A DNA stretch of 64,000 nt from Blattamonas nauphoetae (lineage: Eukaryota > Preaxostyla > Oxymonadida). The notes beneath the pieces are model-generated. The model was given only the letters and a program-made list of their open reading frames with translations, was not told where the DNA came from and did not search any database. Where the stretch lies: contig JARBJD010000036.1 of the NCBI GenBank assembly GCA_033064195.1, positions 248,001 to 312,000 of the forward strand, given 5' to 3'. Below are positions 1 through 11,388 of this stretch, piece after piece. How positions within the stretch are numbered: the stretch's first letter is position 1; every line of letters starts with the position of its first letter. Made by a program: the position numbers and the translations under genes.

Positions 1-2
1 TG

Positions 3-530
3 ATCGTCGAGACTCTGCCAATGTTGGAGTTTTTGGATGGAAAGAAAGTGACAGACGACGAAATCAAGGAGGCAGCAGAGAAATTAGGAGAAAAGGAAGA
101 GGAGGAGAGGCAGAGACAGGAAGAAGAAAGGCAGCGAAGGGAAGAAGAAGAAAGAGAGAGAAGAGAAGAGGAGCAGAGGCAGAACGAAGAGAAGGAAAGA
201 GAAGCGATGGAAGGAATTGAAGAGAAAGAGCGCTTTGTGAGGGCAGAAACGGAGAGGCTCCGAAAAGAGGAAGAAGAGCGACTTGCGGAGGAGGAGCGGC
301 AGAGAGAGGAAGAGGCAGAACGACTGGCTGAGGAAGAACGACTTCGATTGGAAGCTGAAGAAGAGGAAACAGCACGGACAGCGAATGAAGAAGAAGATAA
401 AGGCGAGGAAGAGAAGGAGGAAGGCGAGGAAGGTGAGGAGGGGGAGGAGGGAGGCGAGGAAGGCGAAGAAGAACCGGAGGAAGGAGAAGAGGGGGCTGAA
501 GAAGATGAAGAGGAGGATGGAGAGGATTGA
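3..530 (+). CDS. Leucine-rich-repeat protein, C-terminal part (5' truncated by window edge)
   Basis: The frame is open from the first base and ends at TGA 528-530, giving 175 residues. The first visible residues, IVETLPMLEFLDGKKVTDDE, have the form of the C-terminal cap of an SDS22-type leucine-rich-repeat domain, where the last strand reads 'LP.L..LDG..V'. After the cap the protein becomes an almost pure Glu/Arg/Lys coiled coil (about residues 25-120), then an acidic Glu/Gly tail ending EEDEEEDGED. LRR proteins with charged coiled-coil tails are common among axonemal and dynein-assembly proteins, but too little is left to name the family. The repeats themselves lie outside the window. Confidence 0.7.
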   Translation: MVETLPMLEFLDGKKVTDDEIKEAAEKLGEKEEEERQRQEEERQRREEEERERREEEQRQNEEKEREAMEGIEEKERFVRAETERLRKEEEERLAEEERQREEEAERLAEEERLRLEAEEEETARTANEEEDKGEEEKEEGEEGEEGEEGGEEGEEEPEEGEEGAEEDEEEDGED

Positions 531-1170
531 TGATTCACTTCACATTCTCTTGATTTTGTCCCGTTTGAGCAAGAATGAATGACGGAACTACTGAGGTTAC
601 ATGGCTCAGGGAATTTGGAACTTTGTTTGAAACTTGTTGATACTCTGTTTATTATTGGATTGATTGATCTGCTCTTTCCACCATCACATCCTGTTACGAG
701 ACCGAGTCACGTCATCCACAAACTACAGTTCAATATCGTTGTCAGCACGCTCTGCAAAATTCCATCTCATTGAAACGACCATTTCCGTCGGGTTGACAGT
801 CGAACGCAGATTCAAACGCGAGATCAACATCTGATGACCAGTCCTCCTCACGGACGATTCTCAACATCTCGACGACTATTATGGTCTAGTGGTGACATGA
901 CACGAATCGAAGCTGGAAGAAAGGTTCGCAATTTTTCTTGTCATCTTGCAGGAAAGTTCCAAATTCCATGAATTGTGTAACCTCAGTAGCCCATATCTCT
1001 CATTATTGATTCACATAATCATTCTCATTAATTTTTTCTATTATATTGGCTTTTATCTCTCATAAACTCGTTTCTGACTGTTTCTCACCCTTTTCCTGAA
1101 TTCTAACAAATGGGACACTCATAATAAATTTTCTCCATACCCCTTTGCCTCCCTAATATTTTCTCGGTTT
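531..1170. other. Intergenic, no gene seen
   Basis: About 640 bases separate the LRR gene from importin alpha. The sequence becomes AT- and T-rich towards the importin start. Only short ORFs without recognisable content occur. A tRNA-like A-box string near 895 was rejected as a tRNA gene. Confidence 0.6.
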
Positions 1171-3355
1171 ATGGACTCCCCTATCGTACCCACTTCCAGA
1201 ATCAGCCGATTTTCTTTTTATGACGACGACAAAGCATCTGATGATGACTCTGGGCAAGTCATCCAACTAAGAGACAGAACTCGCAACGTTTTAATGAAGA
1301 AAATGGATGACCACGATGAAAATTCGGAAATAGCCATACTTTCGAACATCGTTTCATTTCTTTTTTGGACAATTGCTTTTCTAGATTGATGAAACTGCGC
1401 AACAAGAACTCCTCCTTCTCTTACCATCATTAGACAAGAGCGATAATTCAGTCAAACTGAAGACACTAAAGGCTATATCAAAGATTGCCAGTTTCTTTTT
1501 CTTTCTTATTGCTCCAGATGAACACAGCAAGCTCTTCAGTGATTTCGCCCTTCGTCACAATCAAATTCCTCGATTCTCGTCCATGTTTATTGAAGAGGAA
1601 GATGAATCAATGCTCGTGTGTTTATTTAAATTCATTATTTTTTTCAGGAATCCCTCCTATATATCGTCTTAGCAGTGAGTTTGATTTTTCCATTCATTTG
1701 TATTGATTTAGCGACTGGAGATGCTGATACCGTTGAACCTCTCGTCTACTCTGGAACAGTTCCGAAGCTTATTGCAATTTATTCTTCACAAAACCTTCCT
1801 TTTGCAAGAATAGTCTGTTTCTCCTTTTCAATGGATTTCATCTTTTCTAAAGGCCATAGAATGTCTAAAGAATATCTGTCTCGAAAATGTCGAACTTCGT
1901 CTTTTTCTCTGTAAGCACAACTTCATTGAAGCAATTTTCAAGGTCATGGATTCCATCTCAGCCATCCGCCAACACCATCTCCATCCAGTCTTCAACCACC
2001 TGGTTTTCACGCTTCCTGATGAACTAGAATCGACTACAAGGTTGTCATTCACCTGTTTGGTGTATCTTAGTGGTCCTCCTACAGTGGGCAATCACAAAAA
2101 GGACATAATCGATCTCTGCCTCAATTTCCTTCTCACAGACTCGCTTGCTGTTCTCGAATCGTGTTGTGCGACATTACGCGTACTTCTCCGAAACGATAAT
2201 ACGTTTCTTCCATACATCTTTGGATCAACCCTTCGATTTAGCGCTGAAAATGAAGAACCTCCAACCGCATTCGCTGACTGCCTCAGCATCGTTCTGAAGG
2301 AGCTTGTGTATCTCCTCAATGTGCATCGTTCCCAATACGCTCTTCTTGGAGCATTAAGCAAATGGAGACAAATCGCATTTCCCTCAAGAGAGAGGGCTAA
2401 TCTCCTCCTCTCCGAAAGAAAAACTGCGTTGTCGATTAAAACACAGTTCACACGCGTTTGTGATACACTCGCACAGTGTCTGTCGCTTCTTGGGAGACTG
2501 ATCTCGTCCGGGGAAGCGGAAACAGACGCCTTTCTTCTCGCTGGTATCCATCAATCTGTGTGCTCCATGATCGATGTGTCTTCTGACCTCATCAATCCAC
2601 ACTTGGCACTCCGCCATGGAACAGCATCAGATGACTCATTGTCTCTCTTTCTGACCCAACGTGCAGAGAGACCGAATCCAGACTTCTCCGCGCTCAATGC
2701 CCTCCTCGCCGAATACGCCGTTCCTCCTCGCCCGGCTGAGACAGCGTCGTCTGCCTTTGACACGCTGAGCAAAGCGAATGCCGCTTCTGTTGCCCGGCTG
2801 AAGACAGCCTGGTTCTTCACCAGCTTGAAAGACCCTCTGAAAGAGTCGCTCTTCGTTCTTTCCAACTTTTGTGCAGGCACACCCAGACAAGCCGAAATAA
2901 TGGTGACTACCAGCTTCCCCGAGCACGAACATCCAGTTGACCACTTTGTGGAAGTCTTGTCTGCCCTCCTCTCCTTCCTGCCACACGACTGTCAAGTGGA
3001 GATTCTGTGGATCTTTCAAGGTGTCTCGTGTGCGTCGTTTCCTGCATTCACGGAGGCGATCTTGAAGCATAGTATCATCATTGCGATTGTTGACACGAAT
3101 TTTGCAGTGACCGACGTGATGGCTCGTCTTGTTTGTGAGATTTGTGTCAACTTGATAGTTCTCAGTGATCCTACTTATCAAGAGGAGATCAACAACCAGA
3201 TGTTTGAGGCAAATGTGAGGGAGTTTTTGGAGGGTATATCACATATTGAGGACGAACATGTTGCCCAGAGGAGGAAGCTATTGGAGGAACGGTTGGCACG
3301 AGTGATAGTTCGGGAAAATATGCTTGAAGCGCCGTCTTCGCTGTCTATCCCCTGA
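1171..3355 (+). CDS. Importin subunit alpha (karyopherin alpha), six exons
   Basis: This is the adaptor that binds nuclear localisation signals and carries cargo with importin beta through the nuclear pore. My exon model is 1171-1350, 1385-1490, 1518-1615, 1648-1678, 1712-1812 and 1853-3355. It closes in frame to 672 residues and a TGA stop. The first exon holds an importin-beta-binding-like segment, VIQLRDRTRNVLMKK, matching the family's 'V.LRK..R...L.KR' pattern. It is followed by armadillo-type helices, for example SVKLKTLKAISKIANEHSKLF, then DADTVEPLVYSGTVPKLIAI and AIECLKNICLEN. The last 500 residues are one exon and are divergent. Introns are 27-40 nt with loose donors (gtttca, gtttct, gtgtgt). 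The donor of the fourth intron is uncertain, because gtgagt at 1675 would give the wrong phase and I used 1679. The family is secure; the C-terminal ARM repeats are weak. Confidence 0.8.
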
Positions 3356-4132
3356 TTTAAAAACAGAGATGGTTTCCACTATTTCATTTTCGGAACATTT
3401 CATCGATCGAATTGACGAGGCCCTTTGTTTTCATACCAAAATCTCGTGGATGTCTGGATTAATTGGTGCAGCAATCCTGACACGTGACGGACGAAGTTTG
3501 TAATTTTGATTGCGATATTAAAGTCCTTATCGGTGCTCTTCAGCGATCCTCAAGCATTCTTTTGACGATAACGAAAAGCGATTTGACGGCCTTATCTCTT
3601 TCTTTACCCAAGAAATGCAAAAATCAACATTTTCAGAAACTCTTATGTTATGATGTGTAGCGGACGGACAGAGCACCAGATCTTGAGGACAGAGGACAGA
3701 GGTCTTGTCCGATTCGGAAACTCGGCTTTTCCTGCACTTATTTCGCCTGAAATCACCTTCTCTCAGCTCGTCATTAGGCTTGTCTGACCGACACTGACCG
3801 GTCAGTTTTCACCGAAAAGTACTGACGGTCACTGACCGGAGATATTTTGGAACCCATAATCGAGATTTCCAATTTATCCGAAGCAAATTCAAGTTGAATC
3901 TAGAAATGTGTGATTCCCGTTGTCCGTTAAAGAAACCAGTCTTAAAGTGCTGAAATAACTAAATTCGTGACCCTTACATCATCTTTAACAGGAAATACCT
4001 CACCGAAACCTTAGAATAGAGATTGGAGACAACACGAATGATCAATGGGTTCGGTCCGATAATGGTTTACAGACAAGGTTTCTCGTGAAAAAGTTGAGTA
4101 TAAAACGGATTATCAATTCACATGATGTCACT
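3356..4132. other. Intergenic stretch holding the left inverted-repeat arm
   Basis: No coding region is visible between the importin stop and the beta-helix pseudogene. The stretch contains the GGACAG-rich and ACTGACC-rich block listed separately. The rest is unremarkable AT-rich sequence. Confidence 0.55.
3666..3840 (+). repeat. Left arm of a degenerate inverted-repeat pair; ACTGACC palindrome cluster
   Basis: The 12-mer ggacagagcacc (3666-3677) and the 16-mer taggcttgtctgaccg (3775-3790) recur as exact reverse complements at 6522-6533 and 6314-6329. Their order is mirrored, as expected for inverted repeats. Inside the block, actgaccggtcagt (3793-3806) is a perfect 14-nt palindrome, and related actgac/ggtca words recur to 3839. 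Spacing differs between the arms (about 98 against 192 nt), so the repeats are old or unevenly eroded. Confidence 0.5.
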
Positions 4133-5920
4133 TCATGAAGTGAGAGAATCGGAAAGTTGCAAAAGTTTGAAGCGGGATCCAATCGGAACAAGATAAACGA
4201 GAAGCGTTGAGTCAACTGAGTGTTGCACGTCAGAACCCGAATACAGAGTTGGCGTCGTCGATCCACTCTCTGACGGGAATCTCCCTGTCGTGATCAGTCC
4301 CGTCGCATTCATGAAGACTCCTCCATGCTCCCCACCCAACAGTGTTCGTCTCTTCTGGTGTGTTTCCATATCCCACGCTGTCGATGAGGAACGATGCGGT
4401 GCCAGCATCGAACTTCATGAAGATGCCTCCTCCGCCCCACAATCCCTGACACGACATTAAACGAAAATTCTTGATTTCGATGGTGGTGACATTGAAAGTG
4501 GACGTTCCTCCTCCAAATCGCACTGTTGTGCATGTGTCAAAATCATAATGATCCACAGGAAATCATTTCCAGCTAGTCAATGTTCATAATACACAATCCT
4601 CCTCCTTCCATTCCGGAAGTGCAACCTGTGAACTTCATATTGTGCAGAGACACCTATCCTGACGCTGGCTTCACATAAAGTTGGACCCTGTGACTGAGAG
4701 AGAGTTTTCTCCCTCAAATGACGTTCCACCGCAGAACCCGTCGAAAGCCATGCAATCCTCAGACTTCGACCCTTCCACTTCGATGGCATCGACAGTATGG
4801 AAAAAAGGCCCTCCTCCATCCTTATAAGTCCCAGGGGCAGTGTAGGAGATGAACTCGCAGATGTCGATGACGATTTTGGTGGAATTAATGACTGAGAGTC
4901 CGCCTCCATCATCTTTGAGAGAAAGTTGACAATCAGCGATACCCAGGCTTCCTCCAGTCCCCTTCGACTGGCAGGACGTGAAAGAAGTGCAAGAGATCGC
5001 TGCCGAAGAGGAAATGTTGTAGAGCGTGTGTCCACCTCCAAATGTGTCAGAAATACAGTCAATGAATTGGGTGTTGGTAATAATCAACGTGGCTGTGTGG
5101 TTGATCATCCCTCCTCCTCCTCGGCAATCAATGACTGTTGGGGCGAGTACTTCGCACTTGTTGCAGGTGATCATGTCCAGAGTGACAGTTGTTGTATGAT
5201 TCACTGCAAACTCATCGCCGTACACATCCTCAGATTGGTATAGATCAAATTTGGTGGTTTCAATCGAAACAGGCAGTGCAGCCACGACAAAGATGGCTCC
5301 CCCATGGATGAAGGATGTTGAGACGGAATATTCTGTGAAATTGCATCCAGTGACCGATAATGTGCCGTCAGCGTTGTGAAAAGTGATGACACCTCCATCC
5401 TCCGTCGATGTCATGTCAGTTAAGATGCACATGGTGAAAGTGGATGACGATGTGAGAACAAATGGAGGAGTGGATGAAGGGTATGCCTGTCTGGTTGAAT
5501 CCACCGAACAATACGAAAAAGTGGAATTGGTGAAGATGAAGTCTCCACAGTGGTTGATATTCGGAGTGAGGAGGCAACAGAAGCCGTTTGAGCTGTCTGT
5601 GGAGGACAATCAAGGAAGAGTATATTGTGGTGTCTGTGCTGACGGTGGCATGGATCGACGTGTGGCAGTGAGTGACGAGATGATGTGGAAAGCTGAGGCA
5701 GAGCAAGAGACTGACAGCTTGAATAAACGGGCAGGATCTTCTGGTTGAATAAGGTCGGCAAAATTGACCTGGTTAGAACCAAATTGAGTGGAGGAGATAT
5801 TCACTGAGGTGGATGTCAGTGTTGCGTCAGGAGTACTTCTGGATGGAGTTTTAGGGCGACTTGTACTCGGTACGTCCTTGAGGCTGTTTGAGGGTGAAAT
5901 GATTGTTATTTGGTTCAGTT
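4133..5920 (-). pseudogene. Right-handed parallel beta-helix repeat protein, decayed
   Basis: On the minus strand, several frames carry the short-strand, glycine- and cysteine-rich turns of a pectate-lyase-like beta-helix. Examples are LSVTGCNFTEYSVSTSFIHG, CRGGGGMINHTATLIITN, KDDGGGLSVINSTKIVI and LWGGGGIFMKFDAGTASFLI. The longest open piece runs 5609-4671. Upstream of it the same frame continues past an in-frame TGA to about 5915. Downstream, the pattern carries on in other frames, for example ESGSTTPTLYSGSDVQHS near 4250. I count at least three interruptions, so the gene is very unlikely to make a full product. Proteins of this type are often large, secreted or surface-anchored, and expanded in anaerobic protists. 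No signal peptide or membrane anchor is visible. Inverted repeats flank the pseudogene. Confidence 0.65.
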
Positions 5921-6289
5921 AAGCAGATGAGGTGTAGTGATCAGCTCTGGAAGATGGTGGGAGGATCAATCAGCGAGTTGTTCTCATGTTTTGAAACAAT
6001 CAGTCTTCACTCCTCTCCTTCGGGGTTTCAATCTTGACCAGATGAAAGAAGGAGAAAACAGACATTTGGGGTCATATCTCCAATTCTATGTCGCAATTAA
6101 GCCAATATGCGCGAGAATGACATGATCAAACCAGTCATTTTTGTGATTGAGCTTAGCAAATTGAAAAAAGGATGCCAAACAATTTCAATCAGCAAAATGT
6201 GACAGGTCTTGCTGTTTTCATTCAGATGTCTTGCTATTAGCATGTGATTTACCGATTAGATGTGATCAGACCCTTTGAAATATTACTTA

Positions 6290-6533
6290 CTGACACTGAC
6301 CGCCGCTTTTGGCCGGTCAGACAAGCCTACTCGTCATCCACTTCTTGTCTCTATTCTGACCTGAACAATACCAAAGAAATCATGAGAAGATCGGAAAAGA
6401 CACTTAAAAAAACCCATCATTGTGTATTGTCTTTTTCAGTACTCGATCATATCCGTCGTGTGATGTTAAAAATGGCTGAAAAGGGTGAAAAAATCGTTTT
6501 GGCGGTGAATTCCGAGCTTCAGGTGCTCTGTCC
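6290..6533 (-). repeat. Right arm of the degenerate inverted-repeat pair
   Basis: It carries cggtcagacaagccta (6314-6329) and ggtgctctgtcc (6522-6533), exact reverse complements of words in the left arm at 3666-3790. A tract of actgacactgaccg at its edge (6289-6302) also echoes the left arm. The pair brackets about 2.5-2.9 kb containing the beta-helix pseudogene. Confidence 0.5.
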
Positions 6534-6536
6534 TTC

Positions 6537-6556
6537 AAACTCCTAATTAGGAGTTT
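6537..6556. repeat. Perfect 20-nt palindrome
   Basis: Each half reads aaactcctaa and its exact reverse complement ttaggagttt, with no spacer. It sits just outside the right inverted-repeat arm and just before a GGACAG-rich tract. It could be an old element end, a protein-binding site or chance. Confidence 0.6.
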
Positions 6557-7696
6557 ATAGGACGATCGGCCCAAGAGAGGACAGAATAAGACAAAATCGG
6601 ACAAGCACCTTATATTCAAACTGGAACTTTCTCTCAATTAGTTCATACAACTTCTGTAGTTATCTCAAAACAGGACAAATCGGACATGTCCTGTCCTGTC
6701 CTGTCCGATTGATCTGATCATCTTCCCCATGTCAAGTTGATCTCGTCCTCTCGCTTCTTTCAGATCCTCTCATCTCGTGAATTGATGTCAGTAATCCATT
6801 CAACACGTCTCCTGTCTGGTAATGACTCAATTTTGCCTTCATTGAAACACAATTAATGGAGATCTGCACGACTCATCGTTTTCACTTCTCTTCTCTGTCA
6901 ATGAGAATAAACTCAGTTGATAGATGCCAATCTAACAATATTAGTTTGCCCTTCCATTGTTTTTTCCATTTTCTTCGTGTTTTTCTCTTCATTAGTCTGG
7001 AATGGATGATTTGCAACAATCCAGATCTGATCTAGATCGAAAGAAATGAGATATTGAAGATTCATCATATCAGTATTCCTCTCCATTGTTTTAACACTCG
7101 TATTTTTCTATTTCTCTCTCTTGGTTCGGAGTAGATATCTTGATCACACTCAAGTCAGAAATGGAGGTCGTGAGGATGTGCTATGAAGTCGCTCACACAA
7201 CAACTCCATCGAAAAAGCCGGCTGTTCGGATTGATTATCTACATATCATCTCCTATCTCCAACCCCTTAACGTCCTAATCATCAAAATGAAACCCAAATT
7301 TCAAGTGTCAGATCCACTTCACTAAGTGATATTCACACGTTTGTTCTTCGTTCTCGATCATTCTCTCATTCCATAACAGACAGCCATCACCGTTTCTCTT
7401 CTTCAACATCTTCCAATGCCACAAATCCAGAACAGAAACTTCAGAACGGAACTGTACCAGTTTTGCAACATATCTGTCATTTCTGCGGCCTTTCTCGCCC
7501 TCAACAGATTCACTTCATCATTGTTTTTCGATCAATGCAGAGGATGTTCATGTACTGTTCATGTTCTCGATCTCTCACTCGACATCCCATTTCAGCGCAA
7601 TCTCACAATCATCATTCATATCTCTTTCCTTATCCGATGATATAACTATCAACTCACACACACGGCTATCCATTCATTCTTATTTCGACCAATCTC

Positions 7697-10600
7697 ATGA
7701 CATCAACTTCCCAATCGAACCTGACATCCTGTGAATTACCCAGGCCCGTTCTCCTTCCTTCGGTGGCATGGCAGGATCCACAGCAGCCATCCGCCGCACA
7801 GCTTTATCCGCTTCGTCCGGCCAACTCGACACTCTCAACCTCGGAGTTCATACTCAACACTTGCGATTCGCACCCTTCGCTACACATCGTCCCTCTTCAG
7901 GTTGCTTGTCAAGCACCGCCCACTGCCTCTCACAGATGTCTGCCAACATCACCACAATCGCGAAAGAAACGTCAGCCTGCTGATAACGAAGCACTCATGT
8001 GCTCGCTCACATCAGCAAAAGCACCATCGTGCGTCCGTCTCTGTCGACGTCGTTCCCCTGCAAACATTCTGTCCCTCCATGAATTCATCATCATCTCTCT
8101 TTCTCCGTCACTCCGCTCCAACCTTCCTGCAACTGTCGCTCTCCTTCATTCTCATTCTCCCATTCTCCAACAACAAAGCTCACCTGCGCCACCTCAACCC
8201 GACACAAGAAAGGACATCAACCAGTGGCTCTCGTCTCACTTGCACTAATCCACAACAACAACGTCATCGCAGTTGGAAAGCGTGGATGAGCGAATTGAAG
8301 AGCAGAAGGCAACCGACAAGCAGTTCATGTCGTGCTGCTCCACATGTTGCAGATAAACTCTCCACTGTGTATGTCCAGACATCACTTCGCCTATCAACAA
8401 AAGACCATCCATCCCCTCTCCACTGTCAGGTGACATACTCGACATTGGCCTCCCCTGTCCCATCACCATCATTCTGCCCCGCCAACGGAGAAGACGAATC
8501 AGTTCAGGAGACCGAGGTGGACTAAGTCAGACTGCTTGTTCTCGTCTTCGACCATCACAACCACTAACCCCCTCTTCACACCACCTTCCCTCCTCTCGAC
8601 CACGTCACTTCCGACCAGACTGAATTCGCTCATCCACAACTTCATGCTTTCATCAAAACTGATGATGAGTGCTCTGGGAAAGAGCAGACAACAGCAAATA
8701 CAATACTCGTTCCTCATCGGAATCACCATCCTCTCGACAAAAGACCAACACGCCCACCCTCGCCGATCATGGCAGAGATAGCCACACACGAACTTGACAG
8801 CCATTTCATCATCACCACCACAATCTCAACACTCGATCTTCTCGTTCCATGAACCAGACTCACCAACTCTATAGCTTCCGCAGAGTTTCTCCACATCGAA
8901 AGCGAGCTGTCGGAAAGGAACACCAGATATTTTCACAATCCATCAGACGATGCAAGCTCGGTCATTCTTTTCTCCAGTACCTTCACAGCACTATATCTTC
9001 GGCTCCTCATTCTCGTCGTGCACATCGAGCGAGGATGGAGGAGTGATTTCTGTGTCCTGCTCAGCCAACCCATTCTCTTCGCTTTCATGATCACGCTCTC
9101 GTTCTCCCACCTTCCGTTCAGCTCTGATGTGCTTTATTCCCCAACGACAGCCCAAGTGTTTGTTTCTGGAGCCAGCTGCTTCTTGGATGGAGATTTCGAA
9201 GCGGACTACAAACCTCCGAAGCAGCGACAGACCAGACATCATCCTCCCTCCCGTTCCCGACGGCAGTGGAAGGATGGGCCGAACGAGGAGACGGCGCACC
9301 GGTGACAGTCATCCTCAATCGATAATCCCCACCGAACACCCTTCCTCACCGCCTCACCGTTTTTCTGAGCCTATTCGACACACATCGGCATCTCCAGTTG
9401 ATTCGCAGCCTTTTCTCAAAACAATCACCCAACTGACTCGTCCACCAACGCGGAAGAAGAGGAAACAGAAGACAGCCACACACTCCGGTTCGTCCAGGCA
9501 CAGCCATCCTTCATCTGTGAGCATTTCCTTCCCACATCCTCCACCTCGTCCCTCAGAAGAAGACCAAAACTTCTTCGAAAATCTCTCCAGCTTTCAAACG
9601 AACCACATTCACCTGCGGAATCCCCACAACACCATCGTCACGAACCCTCCTCCTTCTCAACCCAATGTGGTCACCAACAAAGATCTCTTGAACGACATCG
9701 CCCAACTAAGACGACTGCTGCTGTACAAACAGAATGAGACCGCAAACACCAACTGTCATGCTATCAGAGCCTCACAGAGAGTGAGCCAGAACACAGACCA
9801 GTTTGGAAACATGAGTGCAAGCGACATCCTCAACACTTTTGTGGAGCAAGCTGAGATAAGCGAGCGACTGAACAGAAAACCTCGCTGGATGACCTCCTGT
9901 TCAATCTGAAAACATACCTGATGATCCAACCAAGTCATCGGTGTCACTTGTCATCCCCACACAACCCACTCCAACTGTCTCTTTCACACATGCAATACCA
10001 ACTTCTCTCCAGCCTACTCTAACTCCTTCATTAGATGGGCCTTCGCTCATGTCACTCTCTCCGTCAAAAACCTAAAAATCACCCGCAAACTCCCGCACAG
10101 CCAATCCACTCGTGTCTGTGTGTGATCCGACGGTGCTTTCACTCAGCTAATCCACCAAAATGCGTGGAGACCTCCAACTTCAGGCCATTATCTCCAGTCG
10201 AAGCTTTTGAGCGAACATCCCTCAAGGAAAGTTTTTGAAATACTCTAGTGCGAGTCAAGTACAAGAAACGATTAAATATCTCTCTGTGAAAGAACCTAGC
10301 AAGTCCTTCGAAGATATGGATGCATCTGTGACGGAGACGATGAGCAGAATCAGCGGACAGAGCAGACTGTCGTCGGTGGCCGGAGGAGGAACAGCGACGA
10401 AACCAAAGAAAAAGAAGAATCGACGAGCTGGAAGTGTTCTTTCACTGGATGAGGACAGGAAGAAGCTGCTTCCAGTATTCATCCCAATTCTGATGAAGTC
10501 ATCTCTTCTGATAGGAGGAGCAATAATTGCAATGTTCGTCGTTGTGCTCAACACATTCAATTCCTGCACCATCACGACAGAGCCAGTGACCGAGTTCTTT

Positions 10601-10702
10601 CACCGTTCCAAACGCTCCAATCATCAACTCATGCAGCATTCCTCTCAACATCCGTCATCACCCTCAACATTGGTCTCCTTATCCCAATCACCTTCACAAT
10701 GA
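7697..10702 (+). pseudogene. Unresolved, probably decayed S/P/H/R-rich coding region with membrane-segment remnants
   Basis: Base composition becomes coding-like (C-rich, few stops), but no single frame or splice chain works. Open pieces are 7697-8248 and 7731-8525 in two frames, 9127-9909, 9907-10071 and 10235-10702. The clearest piece, 10235-10702, has a Ser-rich stretch, a basic patch TATKPKKKKNRRAGSV and a hydrophobic span KSSLLIGGAIIAMFVVVLN that would cross a membrane. A second hydrophobic span lies in another frame near 10640-10690 and a third near 9050-9110. The arrangement of a disordered linker, a basic cluster and a membrane helix recalls large multi-pass signalling proteins, but I cannot name one. 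It may be a broken gene or one with many unrecognised introns. Confidence 0.35.
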
Positions 10703-10810
10703 ACTCTCTCGTTGACGAAGCTGGAGAACACCTTGTTCTGATGATACCGTAGTTCACCACACCGGACAGAGCAGCACTGACTCGCTTCACAACCACTCCT
10801 CCTTTCTCTC

Positions 10811-10893
10811 TTTGATCGCCTGCTCCCTCCTCTCTTCGATCGCCTGCTCCCTCCTCTCTTCGATCGCCTGCTCCCTCCTCTCTTCGATCGCCT
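10811..10893. repeat. 24-bp tandem repeat, about 3.5 copies
   Basis: The 24-nt unit begins ttcgatcgcctgctccct and ends cctctc. It is repeated at 10811, 10835 and 10859, with a partial copy at 10883. The first unit has one substitution. Because 24 is a multiple of three, both strands stay open. The plus strand would read IACSLLSS repeats and the minus strand RRSKRGGS repeats. No larger gene around it could be confirmed. Confidence 0.85.
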
Positions 10894-11388
10894 CAACTCT
10901 CAAACATTCGATTGCTTCATCTCTCACTTCAATGCGACACAAAACTGGCGGACCTCAAGCTGTTCCTCCGATATTTCTACGTTCGCCGGATGAAATCCCC
11001 AGCTTTTTCACTCGTTATTCTTCCATTTGTTCCGACTCAGCTTGCGATAGTTGTATGAAGGCGAAGAAGAGTGCTTGCTTCATTAAAACTCAATCCACTT
11101 GCTTCTAACTTCTTTTTTTTCTGTTTTTCGAAATAATTCATCGGAAACAAAACTACTCGAGATGGTTAGGTTCGTGATCAACCCTTAATGTGATTTGTTG
11201 GATCGACTTCGTCGTTTGTCATGTTTTTTGTGCAAAAAACACCAAAATATATCTTAGAATGCATTATTTTCACCGGAAATCACAAAAAATCGCTAATTTC
11301 CCTCAGTTTCAAAATAGGACAAGAAAAAGTGGAGGACGGACAGAAAGCGAGGAGGACAGGACAACTACTCATCATAATATCCAATATT
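10894..11388. other. Intergenic, no gene seen
   Basis: This holds the spacer downstream of the MFI-like gene, which ends at 11389 on the minus strand. A short GGACAGG-rich patch near 11336-11376 resembles tracts at 3663-3710 and 6570-6710. No coding potential was recognised. Confidence 0.5.

Larger units (their letters stand above)
5921..7696. other. Gene-poor spacer with right inverted-repeat arm
   Basis: No convincing gene is seen. ORFs at 5937-6125, 6244-6546, 7140-7325 and 7416-7640 are short, have no recognisable motif and no good intron signals connecting them. The stretch contains the right arm of the inverted repeat, a perfect palindrome at 6537-6556 and GGACAG/CTGTCC-rich tracts to about 6712. 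Confidence 0.5.

Noticed and set aside
890-960. tRNA-like string (tggtctagtgg fits an A box, with ggttcg 40 bases later)
   Set aside because: The B box is wrong after ggttcg, no anticodon or acceptor stem can be paired, and the 3' part runs into T-rich sequence.
3356-11388. A large virus-like or Polinton-type element filling the gene-poor region
   Set aside because: No polymerase B, integrase, packaging ATPase or capsid-like sequence was recognised; only the beta-helix remnant and unresolved S/P-rich sequence are present.
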